Positions 1-7,556 of a stretch of 49,247 nt of DNA are shown here, in pieces. Each line of letters opens with the position of its first letter. Position 1 is the stretch's first letter. Made by a program: the position numbers and the translations under genes. Below the pieces are notes generated by a model that worked only from the letters and a program-made list of their open reading frames with translations, did not search any database and was not told the DNA's origin. Source of the DNA: Achromobacter veterisilvae (GTDB taxonomy: Bacteria > Pseudomonadota > Gammaproteobacteria > Burkholderiales > Burkholderiaceae_B); NCBI RefSeq assembly GCF_900496975.1, contig NZ_UFQC01000043.1:1-49247 (forward strand), in the 5' to 3' direction.

Positions 1-4
1 AGGT

Positions 5-96
5 GCGGATTCGAGGCTTAATCTTTCGAGCAAAGTCCAAGCTTTGGGTGTCAGAACAAGCTGCTCGAATCCGCTGTGGTGATAGCTAATCACCAC
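5..96. repeat. Nested inverted repeats at the left edge
   Basis: GCGGATTCGAG at 5-15 is matched by its exact reverse complement CTCGAATCCGC at 64-74. An independent hairpin follows directly, with GTGGTGAT at 76-83 and ATCACCAC at 89-96 around a 5-nt loop. Neither is followed by a T-run, so a classical terminator is not supported. They may belong to a gene or element to the left of the window. No function is assigned. Confidence 0.5.
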
Positions 97-116
97 GGGG
101 ACCAAGATACAAGGGT

Positions 117-164
117 GTCAGACCACAATTTCTCAGTTCCTAGGGAGAAAAATTGTAGTCTGAC
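117..164. repeat. 48-bp palindromic intergenic repeat, copy 1
   Basis: The arms are GTCAGACCACAATTTCTC and, at the other end, AAATTGTAGTCTGAC. The unit is 48 bp from GTCAGAC to GTCTGAC. The same 48-bp architecture recurs at 11751-11798 and 12224-12271, and lone arms are seen near 8693 and 15363. The element sits in non-coding DNA and could fold into a long hairpin as RNA. It behaves like a REP/BIME-type dispersed repeat; the family is not one I can name. Confidence 0.8.
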
Positions 165-560
165 TCCTATCCCCCCATTGGAGTAGCGCGGCCCGGTCTT
201 CGCAGGGACGCACAGAAAAACCCCGCGGACTACATTACCAGAATCGGCAGATCAATCGCCTCGCATATGAGCCACCAAGCCGTGATGCCGGTCTGGCGAT
301 CCGCCTACACAGCCAAGGCTCATACCGTGCTAGAAATCCGAATCCTAGAACCGGCGACCAAGGAAATCTCCACGTGTAGCGAGCTGGGAACGCCCACGTC
401 CTCACCCTGGATAGCGTAGATAGCGCCTGGATGCGGCGAAAACTGCCAGCCATTCAACGGCATAGCCCATGACCAGGGTCGATTCGGGATATGGGAGGCT
501 GGCAAGTTCATCGGTACACTATCTATCATTCGCAAGTAACAGATTTAGTTCTGCTCGTAC
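165..560. other. Non-coding or decayed stretch, no supported gene
   Basis: No reading frame here has a convincing start, ribosome binding site and protein-like composition. Two short overlapping minus-strand frames (about 320-535 and 235-453) read partly like protein but are in different frames and lack a recognisable domain. They might be remains of a frameshifted gene. Base composition is lower in GC than in the rest of the window, as expected of accessory DNA. Confidence 0.4.
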
Positions 561-1538
561 GTGAAAACGGTCAGGAATGGATGGACAACCGCCATTCAAT
601 CGCCCTCGGAGATACCTGGAATGAAATTCGCAATTGATGTGCAAACCATGCACATTTATATGGGTAAAGACTCAGCGAATCGCACAATGCCTTTTGGTTC
701 CACTGTCACGCAGGCGACGCCTGTGACGGGAGAATTCCAAGCGAACGACCTTCCCTCCAGTGGGGTGTTGAGTAATAAGCACTGGATCTTCCAGGAATTG
801 TCGTTCGATCCCACGTCCAGATTGAGGCGCGGCAACCTGTATCAGCCAGAGACGCAAAAACCTTGGCCCGCGGACCAGATTATTGACCACCCGCCCCAGG
901 AACTTACGTCGGTTCCGAAGGCGGATAGAGTGGATGAGTTTAGATTCCGTCGGACGGTATATCCCTACGAGCCGTGCCGGGAATTGATTAGATTGCCCAG
1001 ATCCGGTATCGGCACGACATTGGCGCTCGGAACGGCTGAATCCTGGTCGTTATGGCGAGTCGTCCAGACGGAATTTTCGGTCGGTGGTGCGGTGCTGGTG
1101 ACGTTGAAATCGCGCAGCTACTTAGGCGCGCTGCCAGATGTCGACCTGGGGAAAATCAATGTGGATTTCCATGCCGATGTCACGCGCGCCCTTGACCGAG
1201 CAGCAGACGCCGCGCATCGGGAATCCCCCGTTTCGGTGGTCGATCAATGCCGCAATGCCCTGGTAGTCTGCCTCGCCCGTTGGCTGGTACAGGAAAACGG
1301 GAAGCCGCACTCGGTGTTTACCGAGGATCTAGGCGAGCTGACAAAAAAGGTGTCTGAGGATAACTATTGCATCAAGACCATTGCCGGCCTGATCGCCCGC
1401 TTGCACGCGCGTGGCAAAGACAATGAGCGCGTTCGCCGTCAGAGCCGCACACCCGACGAGGACGACGCAGACCTCGCGGTGCAGAGCCTTGGGTTCGCGT
1501 TACGCGAGTTTGGATGGATCGCCACGAATGCGCCGTAA
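561..1538 (+). CDS. Hypothetical protein with a helical, abortive-infection-like C-terminus
   Basis: This is a 325-aa protein that I do not recognise over most of its length. A GTG start is used here; an ATG at codon 21 (position 621), preceded by CGGAG, is an alternative that would give about 305 aa. Residues 1-180 have no obvious motif. The last 120-130 residues are helix-rich and contain a conserved-looking stretch around ARLHARGKDNERV followed by an acidic segment and a final amphipathic helix. That loosely recalls the C-terminal domain of some abortive-infection proteins. The resemblance is by eye and weak. There is no signal peptide or membrane segment, so it should be cytoplasmic. GC content is below that of the core genes downstream, and the gene lies beside repeats and a MITE-like element. 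This suggests horizontally acquired DNA, and a defence role is possible but unproven. Confidence 0.6.
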   Translation: MKTVRNGWTTAIQSPSEIPGMKFAIDVQTMHIYMGKDSANRTMPFGSTVTQATPVTGEFQANDLPSSGVLSNKHWIFQELSFDPTSRLRRGNLYQPETQKPWPADQIIDHPPQELTSVPKADRVDEFRFRRTVYPYEPCRELIRLPRSGIGTTLALGTAESWSLWRVVQTEFSVGGAVLVTLKSRSYLGALPDVDLGKINVDFHADVTRALDRAADAAHRESPVSVVDQCRNALVVCLARWLVQENGKPHSVFTEDLGELTKKVSEDNYCIKTIAGLIARLHARGKDNERVRRQSRTPDEDDADLAVQSLGFALREFGWIATNAP

Positions 1539-1668
1539 TGCTATGTCTGACAGGAGGAATCGCATCCATCGTAATCTGCCGAGTGATGCTATTTAGCAGC
1601 CTACTCGAATCGAGTCTGTTTCTCAGCATGACTTTTTAGGTGTTATGCGTCTACCCAAGGAATGAATC

Positions 1669-2145
1669 TTGAAATTTGAACGAATCTATAAAAATATTAC
1701 TGGCCTTGGTTGCCCCATATTCGGGATTCAGTGGAATGCTCCAACAATAGAAGCCGACGAAGCGCAGAAAATCGTCACTCTCCTTGAGGACAAGCGAGTT
1801 CTTTTCAATCCTATCGCTATGGAGGGTGTTAGCCATTGCGCTCAGAGCGTTATCAATATCAGATCTGAATTGACTAAAGCCCTACAAAATTTGCCGAGCG
1901 ATTCCAATTTAGCAAAACAACTAAGGCAATTGAGAAAGGCGTGTCAAGAATTCAGTGGCAAGCTTGAAGCCCATCAGCTTATCCTGCTTGATCAACCTGT
2001 TCAAGTATCTATGCTTGAGCGAGCGCTTTTTAAATTACGACAGAAGTGTGGTCTCTCTTTGGCAGAAATAGCTGTTTCCTACGGTCTTAATGTTGATGAC
2101 GGATTGGCTAGCATTATCCCTTTCAATAATCCCAGCAACATATAG
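1669..2145 (+). CDS. DUF6650-like hypothetical protein
   Basis: This 158-aa protein starts with TTG, 8 nt after an AAGG ribosome-binding sequence at 1657-1660. The N-terminal half carries a pattern I associate with the DUF6650 family: ITGLGCPIFGIQW, then LLEDKRVLFNP, CAQSVINIRSELT and LRKACQEF. The C-terminal half ends with LAEIAVSYGLNVDDGLASIIP, which also fits that family. The biochemical role is unknown. There is no signal peptide or membrane segment, so it should be cytoplasmic. It is distinctly AT-richer than the genes from 3167 onward, consistent with an accessory origin. It follows the 561-1538 gene on the same strand with a 130-nt gap, so a shared transcript is possible but not shown. 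Confidence 0.7.
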   Translation: MKFERIYKNITGLGCPIFGIQWNAPTIEADEAQKIVTLLEDKRVLFNPIAMEGVSHCAQSVINIRSELTKALQNLPSDSNLAKQLRQLRKACQEFSGKLEAHQLILLDQPVQVSMLERALFKLRQKCGLSLAEIAVSYGLNVDDGLASIIPFNNPSNI

Positions 2146-2246
2146 AAAATGGTTAAATGCCTCTCACGTCATTCGCCGGATAGAAATCCATGCCTTTTCT
2201 TGCGGGCTAGATAGATTTATTGTCATGCGGCCGGCGGCTTTGGGTC

Positions 2247-2386
2247 GAGGCTGTGTGAAAACGTGGGCTGGTCAAAGACGCCTGCAATCTCGATCCCTCA
2301 GATCGCTACGGGATCGATTTTCGTGAGATTGGCAAGGGGTGAAGGATCCTCGAAATCGCAAGTAAATCGCGATTTCACACAGCCTC
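2247..2386. mobile_element. 140-bp MITE-like element with 14-bp terminal inverted repeats
   Basis: GAGGCTGTGTGAAA at 2247-2260 and its perfect reverse complement TTTCACACAGCCTC at 2373-2386 bound a 140-bp segment. It is flanked by a 4-bp direct repeat GGTC (2243-2246 and 2387-2390), as expected of a target-site duplication. The interior is non-coding and holds a smaller inverted repeat, TCGATCCC/GGGATCGA, near 2290-2318. These are the hallmarks of a non-autonomous transposable element mobilised in trans, or of an internally deleted insertion sequence. The parent IS family cannot be named from this window, and no transposase gene is present. Confidence 0.75.
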
Positions 2387-2444
2387 GGTCGATAGCAGAT
2401 CTAGCCTTAACGAGAATTCGGCATCACTGTCGTCAAATTGTCTC

Positions 2445-2479
2445 CCTTAGCCGCTAAGGCTCCGCCATCGCCGTATACT
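2445..2479 (+). promoter_or_regulatory. Candidate promoter and operator before the structured leader
   Basis: A TATACT hexamer at 2474-2479 resembles a -10 box. About 15 nt upstream is a perfect 6-bp inverted repeat CCTTAG-CCG-CTAAGG (2445-2459) that would overlap the -35 region and could be an operator. No good -35 hexamer at standard spacing is visible, so this is tentative. If used, the transcript would begin just before the hairpins at 2505-2688. Confidence 0.3.
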
Positions 2480-2489
2480 CCCCTCACTA

Positions 2490-2718
2490 CCCCACAACGG
2501 TAGCCCGGTTTGGAAGCCGGTAATGTCTTTGGCGGACAGCCGCCGCTTCGGCGGCATTTTCACGTCCGAACGCCTTTGCACGTCCCTATGGGCGGGCCTT
2601 GGCGAGGGTGCGTTCGCGCACGCCGGTTTCCAAAGACGCCGGTCTTCCAACCTTGCCTTGTGCCCGCCCACCCCATTTGGAAGTGGGGAGCAGGCCTAAC
2701 TTGTCTTTGGAGCCTGTC
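2490..2718 (+). ncRNA. Structured leader with complementary loops and a candidate anti-Shine-Dalgarno
   Basis: Two hairpins present the same 8-nt loop TTTGGAAG: CCGG stems at 2505-2520, and CCCCA/TGGGG stems at 2671-2688. The complementary sequences CTTCCAA (2644-2650) and TTTCCAAA (2627-2634) lie between them. GTCTTTGG occurs at 2525-2532 and at 2703-2710, the latter running into the GGAG ribosome binding site of the next ORF. CCAAAGAC at 2630-2637 is the exact complement of both. Further stable hairpins are GCCGCC/GGCGGC (2539-2555) and GTGCG-TTCG-CGCAC (2608-2621). The design recalls phage C4-type antisense or attenuation leaders. Assignment to an Rfam family was not possible by eye. Confidence 0.5.
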
Positions 2719-3051
2719 ATGCAATCCCACCCTCTCACCCAAAACCCCTGGTCCGTCGACTCTGACCCCGAGCGCGGCCTGGTCCCCCTTTCCCCTCTCT
2801 ACCAAATCGACCGAGCCCGCTACGCCATCGCGGCCATGGCCCGCATGGTGGGCAACAGCGCGTCCGAGCCTGACGCGACCGGCGGGCAGCCGCTAGATGC
2901 ATGGACGGTGGCGGCATTGATGGGCGGGGTGGAAGGCTTATGCGACCACCTGGGGACCTTGACAGACGCCATGCTGGAGCAGGCGCGGGCTTGCGGCGGG
3001 GATGCGGACCCTTGCGGCGTGTTGCACGACGCGCCGGCTTCGTTGCAGTAG
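2719..3051 (+). CDS. Small hypothetical protein behind the structured leader
   Basis: This 110-aa protein starts at an ATG with a good TTTGGAG ribosome binding site 6 nt upstream. The centre (about residues 25-45, LSPLYQIDRARYAIAAMARM) is a hydrophobic/amphipathic helix, followed by a helical C-terminal half that contains two cysteines. It loosely resembles the small DUF3077-type proteins of pseudomonads, but I would not assign it to that family from sequence alone. There is no signal peptide. The unusual feature is the preceding 230-nt leader, which can mask its ribosome binding site by pairing with an upstream complement. It is followed by two GC-rich hairpins (3071-3088 and 3103-3119) and then by the ECF sigma gene. 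The function is unknown. Confidence 0.6.
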   Translation: MQSHPLTQNPWSVDSDPERGLVPLSPLYQIDRARYAIAAMARMVGNSASEPDATGGQPLDAWTVAALMGGVEGLCDHLGTLTDAMLEQARACGGDADPCGVLHDAPASLQ

Positions 3052-3130
3052 GCGCCCGACCAACGCAAGACCCGCCCACACCGGCGGGCATGGGGGACGA
3101 ACACCGGGCTTAGGCCGGTATTCGTCTGGA

Positions 3131-3166
3131 TATAATAGAAACAATTCCCATTCCCAAAATATCCCC
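3131..3166 (+). promoter_or_regulatory. Candidate promoter of the first fecI-like gene
   Basis: A perfect TATAAT lies at 3131-3136, 30 nt before the sigma-factor ATG. The AT-rich stretch from 3131 to about 3158 has a vague similarity to a Fur box but several mismatches. The -10 is visible. Fur control is inference from the gene type, and the match is much weaker than at 19678-19696. Confidence 0.4.
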
Positions 3167-3694
3167 ATGCCCGCCACCCCCAGCGCCAGTCCCGACGCCG
3201 GTATCGCGACGCTGTACCGCGATCATCATTCCTGGCTGCACGGCTGGCTGCGGCTGAAGCTGGGCGATGCGCATCGCGCGGCGGATCTGGCGCAGGACAC
3301 GTTTGTGCGCCTGCTGTCGGCAAACTCCCCCTCCCCGTCTGACACCGCGCTGCGCGAGCCGCGGGCCTACCTGCGCACCATCGCCAACCGGTTGCTGGTG
3401 GACCACTGGCGGCGGCTGGAGATCGAGCGCAGTTATCTGGCGGTGTTGCAGACCTATCCGCAGAGCCATTGGCCCTCGGAAGAATCGCGGCTGTTGATTC
3501 TGGAGTCGCTGGAGCAGGTGGCGCAGATGCTGGGCCGGTTGAAGCCGGAGGTGCGCGAGGTGTTTCTGTTGGCGCAGATGGAGGGGCATACGTGCCCGCA
3601 GATTGCGCGGCAGGTGGGGAAGTCGGTGGCGACGGTGGAGCGTTATCTGGCGCAGGCGTTGCAGCACTGCTATCGGCTGGTCTATGGGGTTTGA
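3167..3694 (+). CDS. ECF sigma-70 factor, FecI type
   Basis: This 175-aa sigma factor starts at the ATG after TATAAT; the frame is open further upstream, but that stretch reads as intergenic. It shows sigma-70 region 2 (about residues 10-80: YRDHHSWLHGWLRLKLGDAHRAADLAQDTFVRLL, then PRAYLRTIANRLLVDHWRR). Region 4 follows (about 115-172: LGRLKPEVREVFLLAQMEGHTCPQIARQVGKSVATVERYL), which is the helix-turn-helix that reads the -35 box. The spacing and length fit iron-starvation ECF factors, which direct transcription of a neighbouring TonB receptor when the receptor binds its ligand. The start of the downstream fecR gene overlaps its end by 11 nt, so the two are translationally linked. The ribosome binding site is poor, which suggests low basal synthesis. 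Confidence 0.93.
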   Translation: MPATPSASPDAGIATLYRDHHSWLHGWLRLKLGDAHRAADLAQDTFVRLLSANSPSPSDTALREPRAYLRTIANRLLVDHWRRLEIERSYLAVLQTYPQSHWPSEESRLLILESLEQVAQMLGRLKPEVREVFLLAQMEGHTCPQIARQVGKSVATVERYLAQALQHCYRLVYGV

Positions 3695-4766
3695 TCGGGC
3701 GGGCGTGTCGCCAGGGGCGCCAGGCGCCCGTGCGGAGGACGGTGCGGAGGGCGCGGCGGATCGGGCGGTGTTGGACGAGGCCATCCGTTGGCGCATCAAG
3801 CTGCAATACAACACGGCGGACGCGTCGGCGTGGCAGGCGTTCGATGCCTGGCTGCGGGCGCAGCCGGCACATGCGTTGGTGTGGGAGCGTTTGCAGGCGT
3901 TGGGCGCGCGTTTGCAGCGGCCGGCGGCGGAGATGCCGGGCGAGGCGGCGGCGCGGATTCTGCGGCAGACGGAGGCGGCGCAGGCGCGGCGGTCGCGCCG
4001 CAAGGCCTTGATGTCGCTGGGTGCGTTGGCGGCGGGCGGTTGGGTGGCGTGGCGGGCGGGGGAGGTGCCGGCGGTTCGGCAGGCGCTGGCCGATGTGTCC
4101 ACGTCGCGGGGCGAGCGGCGTCGCGTCGCGCTGCCGGATGGCGGGACGCTGGTGCTGAATACGGAGACGGCGGTCGATATCGATTACGGCGGGCCGGCGC
4201 GGCGCATTCGTTTGCTGGCGGGCGAGGTGTATGTGATTTCGGGGCAAGACCCGTTGTCGCGGCCGCTGTTCGTGGAGACGCGCGACGGGCGGGCGCAGGC
4301 GCTGGGTACGCGGTATCGGGTGCGGCAGTGGGACGACGGCAGCGAGGTGGCGGTGGATGAAGGCGCGGTGGCGTTGCTGCCGCGCGATGGCGCGGGCGAG
4401 GCGGGCGCGACGTTGCGGGCCGGGGAGTCTGCGCGGATGACGCCGCAAGGCGTGCGGGCGCTTGCGCCGGTGGATGTGCGCGTGATGGATGGTGGGGCCT
4501 GGGTCGAGGGGGCTTTGTCGGTGCGCGATATGCCGCTGGACGCCTTCTTGCAGGAGCTGTCGCGTTATCACGGGGCGATTGAGTGTGACCCGGCGGTGGC
4601 GCGGTTGCCGGTGTCGGGGGTGTTCCAGTTGGACGATACGCGCAAGGTGCTGGCGCTGCTGCGCCAGATTCTGCCGGTGGAGCCGCAGGCGGGGCGCTTG
4701 TGGTGGGGCGGGCGGGTGACGCGGGTTCGGGCCCGCGCACGGGCGCCGGAACGGGCGCGGGGCTGA
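3684..4766 (+). CDS. FecR-type anti-sigma/transmembrane sensor
   Basis: This 360-aa protein begins inside the end of the sigma gene. Residues 30-75 form the cytoplasmic FecR N-terminal domain (DUF4880-like: EAIRWRIKLQ..ASAWQAFDAWLRAQPAHALVWERL), which binds the sigma factor. A twin-arginine-like stretch (SRRKALMSLGALAAGG, about 104-120) is the single membrane-crossing segment; FecR proteins are known to use the Tat route. The periplasmic FecR domain follows (about 135-270, with RRVALPDGGTLVLNTETAVDIDY). The C-terminal part (about 290-345) is STN-like and contacts the receptor signalling domain. It would pass the ligand signal from the receptor encoded at 4947-7427 to the sigma factor. A repeat with an intrinsic terminator separates it from that receptor. 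Confidence 0.92.
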   Translation: MGFDRAGVSPGAPGARAEDGAEGAADRAVLDEAIRWRIKLQYNTADASAWQAFDAWLRAQPAHALVWERLQALGARLQRPAAEMPGEAAARILRQTEAAQARRSRRKALMSLGALAAGGWVAWRAGEVPAVRQALADVSTSRGERRRVALPDGGTLVLNTETAVDIDYGGPARRIRLLAGEVYVISGQDPLSRPLFVETRDGRAQALGTRYRVRQWDDGSEVAVDEGAVALLPRDGAGEAGATLRAGESARMTPQGVRALAPVDVRVMDGGAWVEGALSVRDMPLDAFLQELSRYHGAIECDPAVARLPVSGVFQLDDTRKVLALLRQILPVEPQAGRLWWGGRVTRVRARARAPERARG

Positions 4767-4778
4767 ACAAACAAAAAA

Positions 4779-4850
4779 TGCCCCCACGCTGCGCCTGCGG
4801 CTTGCTGCCCCCCGAGGGGGCGCTTTTTGTCTTGGGGCGGCCCGGCAACA
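4779..4850 (+). repeat. GC-rich dispersed repeat, copy 1, with an embedded terminator
   Basis: The block contains CCCCCACGCTGCGC, then GCTTGCTGCC, then a strong stem and a GGCCCGGCAACAAAAA-type tail. It is shared, with changes, with 20918-20988. Both copies lie between a regulatory gene and the transport gene it is likely to control. The repeat was identified by comparing the two copies in this window. Confidence 0.6.
4807..4828 (+). terminator. Intrinsic terminator between fecR and the receptor gene
   Basis: GCCCCC at 4807-4812 and GGGGGC at 4816-4821 form a 6-bp GC stem around a CGA loop, followed after 2 nt by TTTTT (4824-4828). It would end the sigma/fecR transcript and implies that the receptor gene has its own promoter, presumably the target of the sigma factor. 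Confidence 0.7.
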
Positions 4851-4946
4851 AAAAAATCTGAGGGGATGAGCGAATTCGTTCGTCATACCGGTTGTAGCCG
4901 TGCGCACGGCCCAGCACCGACCGACCCTCATTGGAGTATCCCTTTC

Positions 4947-7427
4947 GTGAAGACCCATCGTCTCCGGGCCGCGACGCCGTCGTCCGGCGCGCGGGCTTGC
5001 TTGCGCGCTTGCCCCCAACCCTTCTTTACCGTGCTGCTGCCGTTGGCGGCGGCCTTGGCTGCCATGACGGCGCCGCCGCCCGCTTACGCCCAGGCCGCGC
5101 CGGCCACGGCGGCGCAGTCCGAATCTGCCCGCGTGTACGCGATTGCGCCGGGGCCGTTGAATGACGCGCTGGCCGCGCTTGCGCGGCAGGCGGGGATTTC
5201 TGTGGGGTATTCCTCGTCGCAGTTGAGCGGGGCGCGCAGCGCGGGCCTGAATGGCCAGTACGGCGTGGCAGAGGGCTTGCGCGCGCTGTTGGCGGGCACG
5301 GGCTATCGCGCGGTGAATGTGGACGGCGGCATCCGTGTGGAGGCCGAGCCGCCGTCCGCCACCAGCACGCTGGCGCCGGTGCTGGTGACGGGCGCCTATC
5401 ATGCGCAGACGGAAGGCACGCAGTCCTACGGGTCCAGCATGGCGACCATCGGCAAGACCGAGCAGGCGCTGAAGGACATTCCGCAGTCGGTCACGGTGGT
5501 GACGCGCAAGCGCTTGGACGACCAGAACCTGTCGACGATCAGCGAGGTGCTGGAGAACACCACGGGCGTGACGATCAGCGAGGTGGCCGACGGCGGCCGC
5601 AATTTTTATTCTCGCGGGTTCAAAATCACGAATATCCAGTACGACGGCGTGCCGCTGTCGCGCAGTTTCTATGCGGTGGGCAATAGCTTTACCGGCAGCA
5701 CGGCGTATCTGGACCGGGTGGAGGTGTTCCGCGGCGCGCAGGGCCTGTTCGAAGGCGCGGGGCAGCCGGGCGGTTCGGTGAACCTGGTGCGCAAGCGCCC
5801 TACCGCCGAGACGCAGGTGTTGATGGAGGCGCGCGCGGGCTCGTGGGATCACGTGGGCGGCATGCTGGATGCGGGCGGGGCCTTGAACGCGGATGGCAGC
5901 CTGCGGGCGCGGGCGGTGCTGGATCTGGATTCCAAGGGTTCGTTCATTGATGTGGTGAAGGAGCGCAACACCAATCTATACCTCGCGCTGGATTACGACC
6001 TGTCACCCAGCACGACGGTGGGCGCTGGCGTGTTGGTGTCGCGCCTGCGGTCTACGCCGTTCTTCGGCGGGCTGCCGCGTTATAGCGATGGCAGTTCGCT
6101 GGGGCTGAAGCGGTCGACGTTTCTGGGCGCGGACTGGAACCAGTGGGACCGGGACGAGACGCAGGTGTTTGCGGACCTGACGCATCGTTTCAACAGCGAT
6201 TGGCGCGTGAACGTGGCGGCCACCTACGTGAAGGAGACGAGCCTGACCTCGGCGCTGGACGCGACGGGCGCGGTGGACCCGGTGACCTTGATGGGGCCGA
6301 TGCGCAACGCGTGGAATTACGACAAGTCGGCGGAGCACATCGGTTTTGATGCGAATGTGAACGGCCGCTTCACGGTGCTGGGCATGGCGCAGGACCTGAC
6401 GGTGGGCGTGAGCATGTCGCGGCTGACGTCGAAGGACCGCATCGAGTATGCCTCCAACTATCTGCCGTTGGACGTGTTCCACCCCGATCCGCACGTGCCC
6501 AAGCCAGACAGCTTTCCGGATTCTCAGCGCACGTCGCGCTATGAGCCGCATGTGCAGAAAGGCATCTATGCGCAGTTGCGCAGCAGCCTGACGGAAGACC
6601 TGACTTTGGTGTCGGGCGGGCGCTTCAGTTGGTTTGAAAGCCGCTACACCACGCAGGCCGCGACGTGGGACGATGTTAGTACCGCCAAGGCCAGCGCGGA
6701 GTTCACGCCCATGGTGGGGCTGGTCTACGCGCTGACGCCGCAGTGGTCGGCCTACGCCAGCTATGCGGATATCTTCGAGCCGCAAACGGCCACCACGCTG
6801 GACGGCAGCATCTTGAAGCCCATCGTCGGCGCGAACTACGAAGTGGGCGTGAAGGGCGAGCTGATGGACGGCAAGCTGAACACGTCGTTCGCCCTGTACC
6901 GCATCGACCAGAAGAACCGCGCGGTGCAGGACTACGAGGCGGGGCCGGTGTGCAACGGCGGGTATTGCTCACGCGCCGCGGGCAAGGTGCGCAGCCAGGG
7001 CTTCGAGACGGAGATGAGCGGCGAGCTGATGCGGGGCCTGCAAGTGGCGGCGGGCTATACCTTCAACAGCAACAAGTACCTGAGCGACCCAGACCGCGAA
7101 GGCCAGACTTTCAGCGAGGAAACCCCGCGGCACCTGTTGCGCCTGTGGAGCGAATACCGCTTGCCCGGCCAGTTGAACCGCCTGAGCGTGGGGGCGGGCG
7201 TGAATTGGCAGAGCGCGCTGACCAACAGCATCTCGAAGGTGCGCCGGCCGTCGTACAGCGTGTGGAATGCCCGGGTCGCGTATGACCTGACGTCGAACTG
7301 GACGGCGGCGTTGAACGTGAACAATCTGTTCGACAAGGTGTATTACGAGTACCCGGGCTATGTCGAGAACCGCAACAACTACGGCGCGCCGCGCAACATG
7401 ATGCTGACGCTGCGCGGGCGGTTCTGA
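4947..7427 (+). CDS. TonB-dependent siderophore-type receptor with STN signalling domain
   Basis: This outer-membrane transporter has 826 aa. The GTG start was chosen because TTGGAG lies 10 nt upstream and a signal peptide follows at once (residues 1-48, ending AYA). The frame is open for 40 codons further upstream, but those look non-protein. Domains in order: STN (about 62-132, YAIAPGPLNDALAALARQAGISVGY), TonB box region near LAPVLVTG, plug domain with IGKTEQALKDIPQSVTVVTRKRL and GLFEGAGQPGGSVNLVRKRP, and a 22-strand barrel ending in the aromatic residue of GRF. The STN domain means it can signal through the FecR encoded upstream. It would import an iron chelate or similar ligand using TonB energy. 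The ligand cannot be deduced from sequence. Confidence 0.94.
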   Translation: MKTHRLRAATPSSGARACLRACPQPFFTVLLPLAAALAAMTAPPPAYAQAAPATAAQSESARVYAIAPGPLNDALAALARQAGISVGYSSSQLSGARSAGLNGQYGVAEGLRALLAGTGYRAVNVDGGIRVEAEPPSATSTLAPVLVTGAYHAQTEGTQSYGSSMATIGKTEQALKDIPQSVTVVTRKRLDDQNLSTISEVLENTTGVTISEVADGGRNFYSRGFKITNIQYDGVPLSRSFYAVGNSFTGSTAYLDRVEVFRGAQGLFEGAGQPGGSVNLVRKRPTAETQVLMEARAGSWDHVGGMLDAGGALNADGSLRARAVLDLDSKGSFIDVVKERNTNLYLALDYDLSPSTTVGAGVLVSRLRSTPFFGGLPRYSDGSSLGLKRSTFLGADWNQWDRDETQVFADLTHRFNSDWRVNVAATYVKETSLTSALDATGAVDPVTLMGPMRNAWNYDKSAEHIGFDANVNGRFTVLGMAQDLTVGVSMSRLTSKDRIEYASNYLPLDVFHPDPHVPKPDSFPDSQRTSRYEPHVQKGIYAQLRSSLTEDLTLVSGGRFSWFESRYTTQAATWDDVSTAKASAEFTPMVGLVYALTPQWSAYASYADIFEPQTATTLDGSILKPIVGANYEVGVKGELMDGKLNTSFALYRIDQKNRAVQDYEAGPVCNGGYCSRAAGKVRSQGFETEMSGELMRGLQVAAGYTFNSNKYLSDPDREGQTFSEETPRHLLRLWSEYRLPGQLNRLSVGAGVNWQSALTNSISKVRRPSYSVWNARVAYDLTSNWTAALNVNNLFDKVYYEYPGYVENRNNYGAPRNMMLTLRGRF

Positions 7428-7556
7428 TGCTTGCGCGGGCGGGGGGGCGGGGCCGACGCGATATCATGGCCTGGCCTATCCCCGCCGGGGTATTGCCTGG
7501 CTCTGCCGCTTGCAATGTCCCGTTCCTTCCCGCCTCGGACACAGGAACCCAGAACG

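Noticed and set aside
235..535. Two overlapping minus-strand reading frames of about 70 codons
   Set aside because: They lie in different frames, lack ribosome binding sites and contain no recognisable domain. At best they are remnants of a frameshifted gene, and this cannot be shown without a homologue.
3137..3158. Possible Fur box before the first sigma gene
   Set aside because: Too many mismatches to the 19-bp consensus compared with the clear site at 19678-19696; kept only as part of a tentative promoter entry.
2820..5852. Very long minus-strand open frame (about 1010 codons)
   Set aside because: It is antisense to the sigma, fecR and receptor genes. Its Arg/Pro/His-rich composition is typical of shadow frames in GC-rich DNA.
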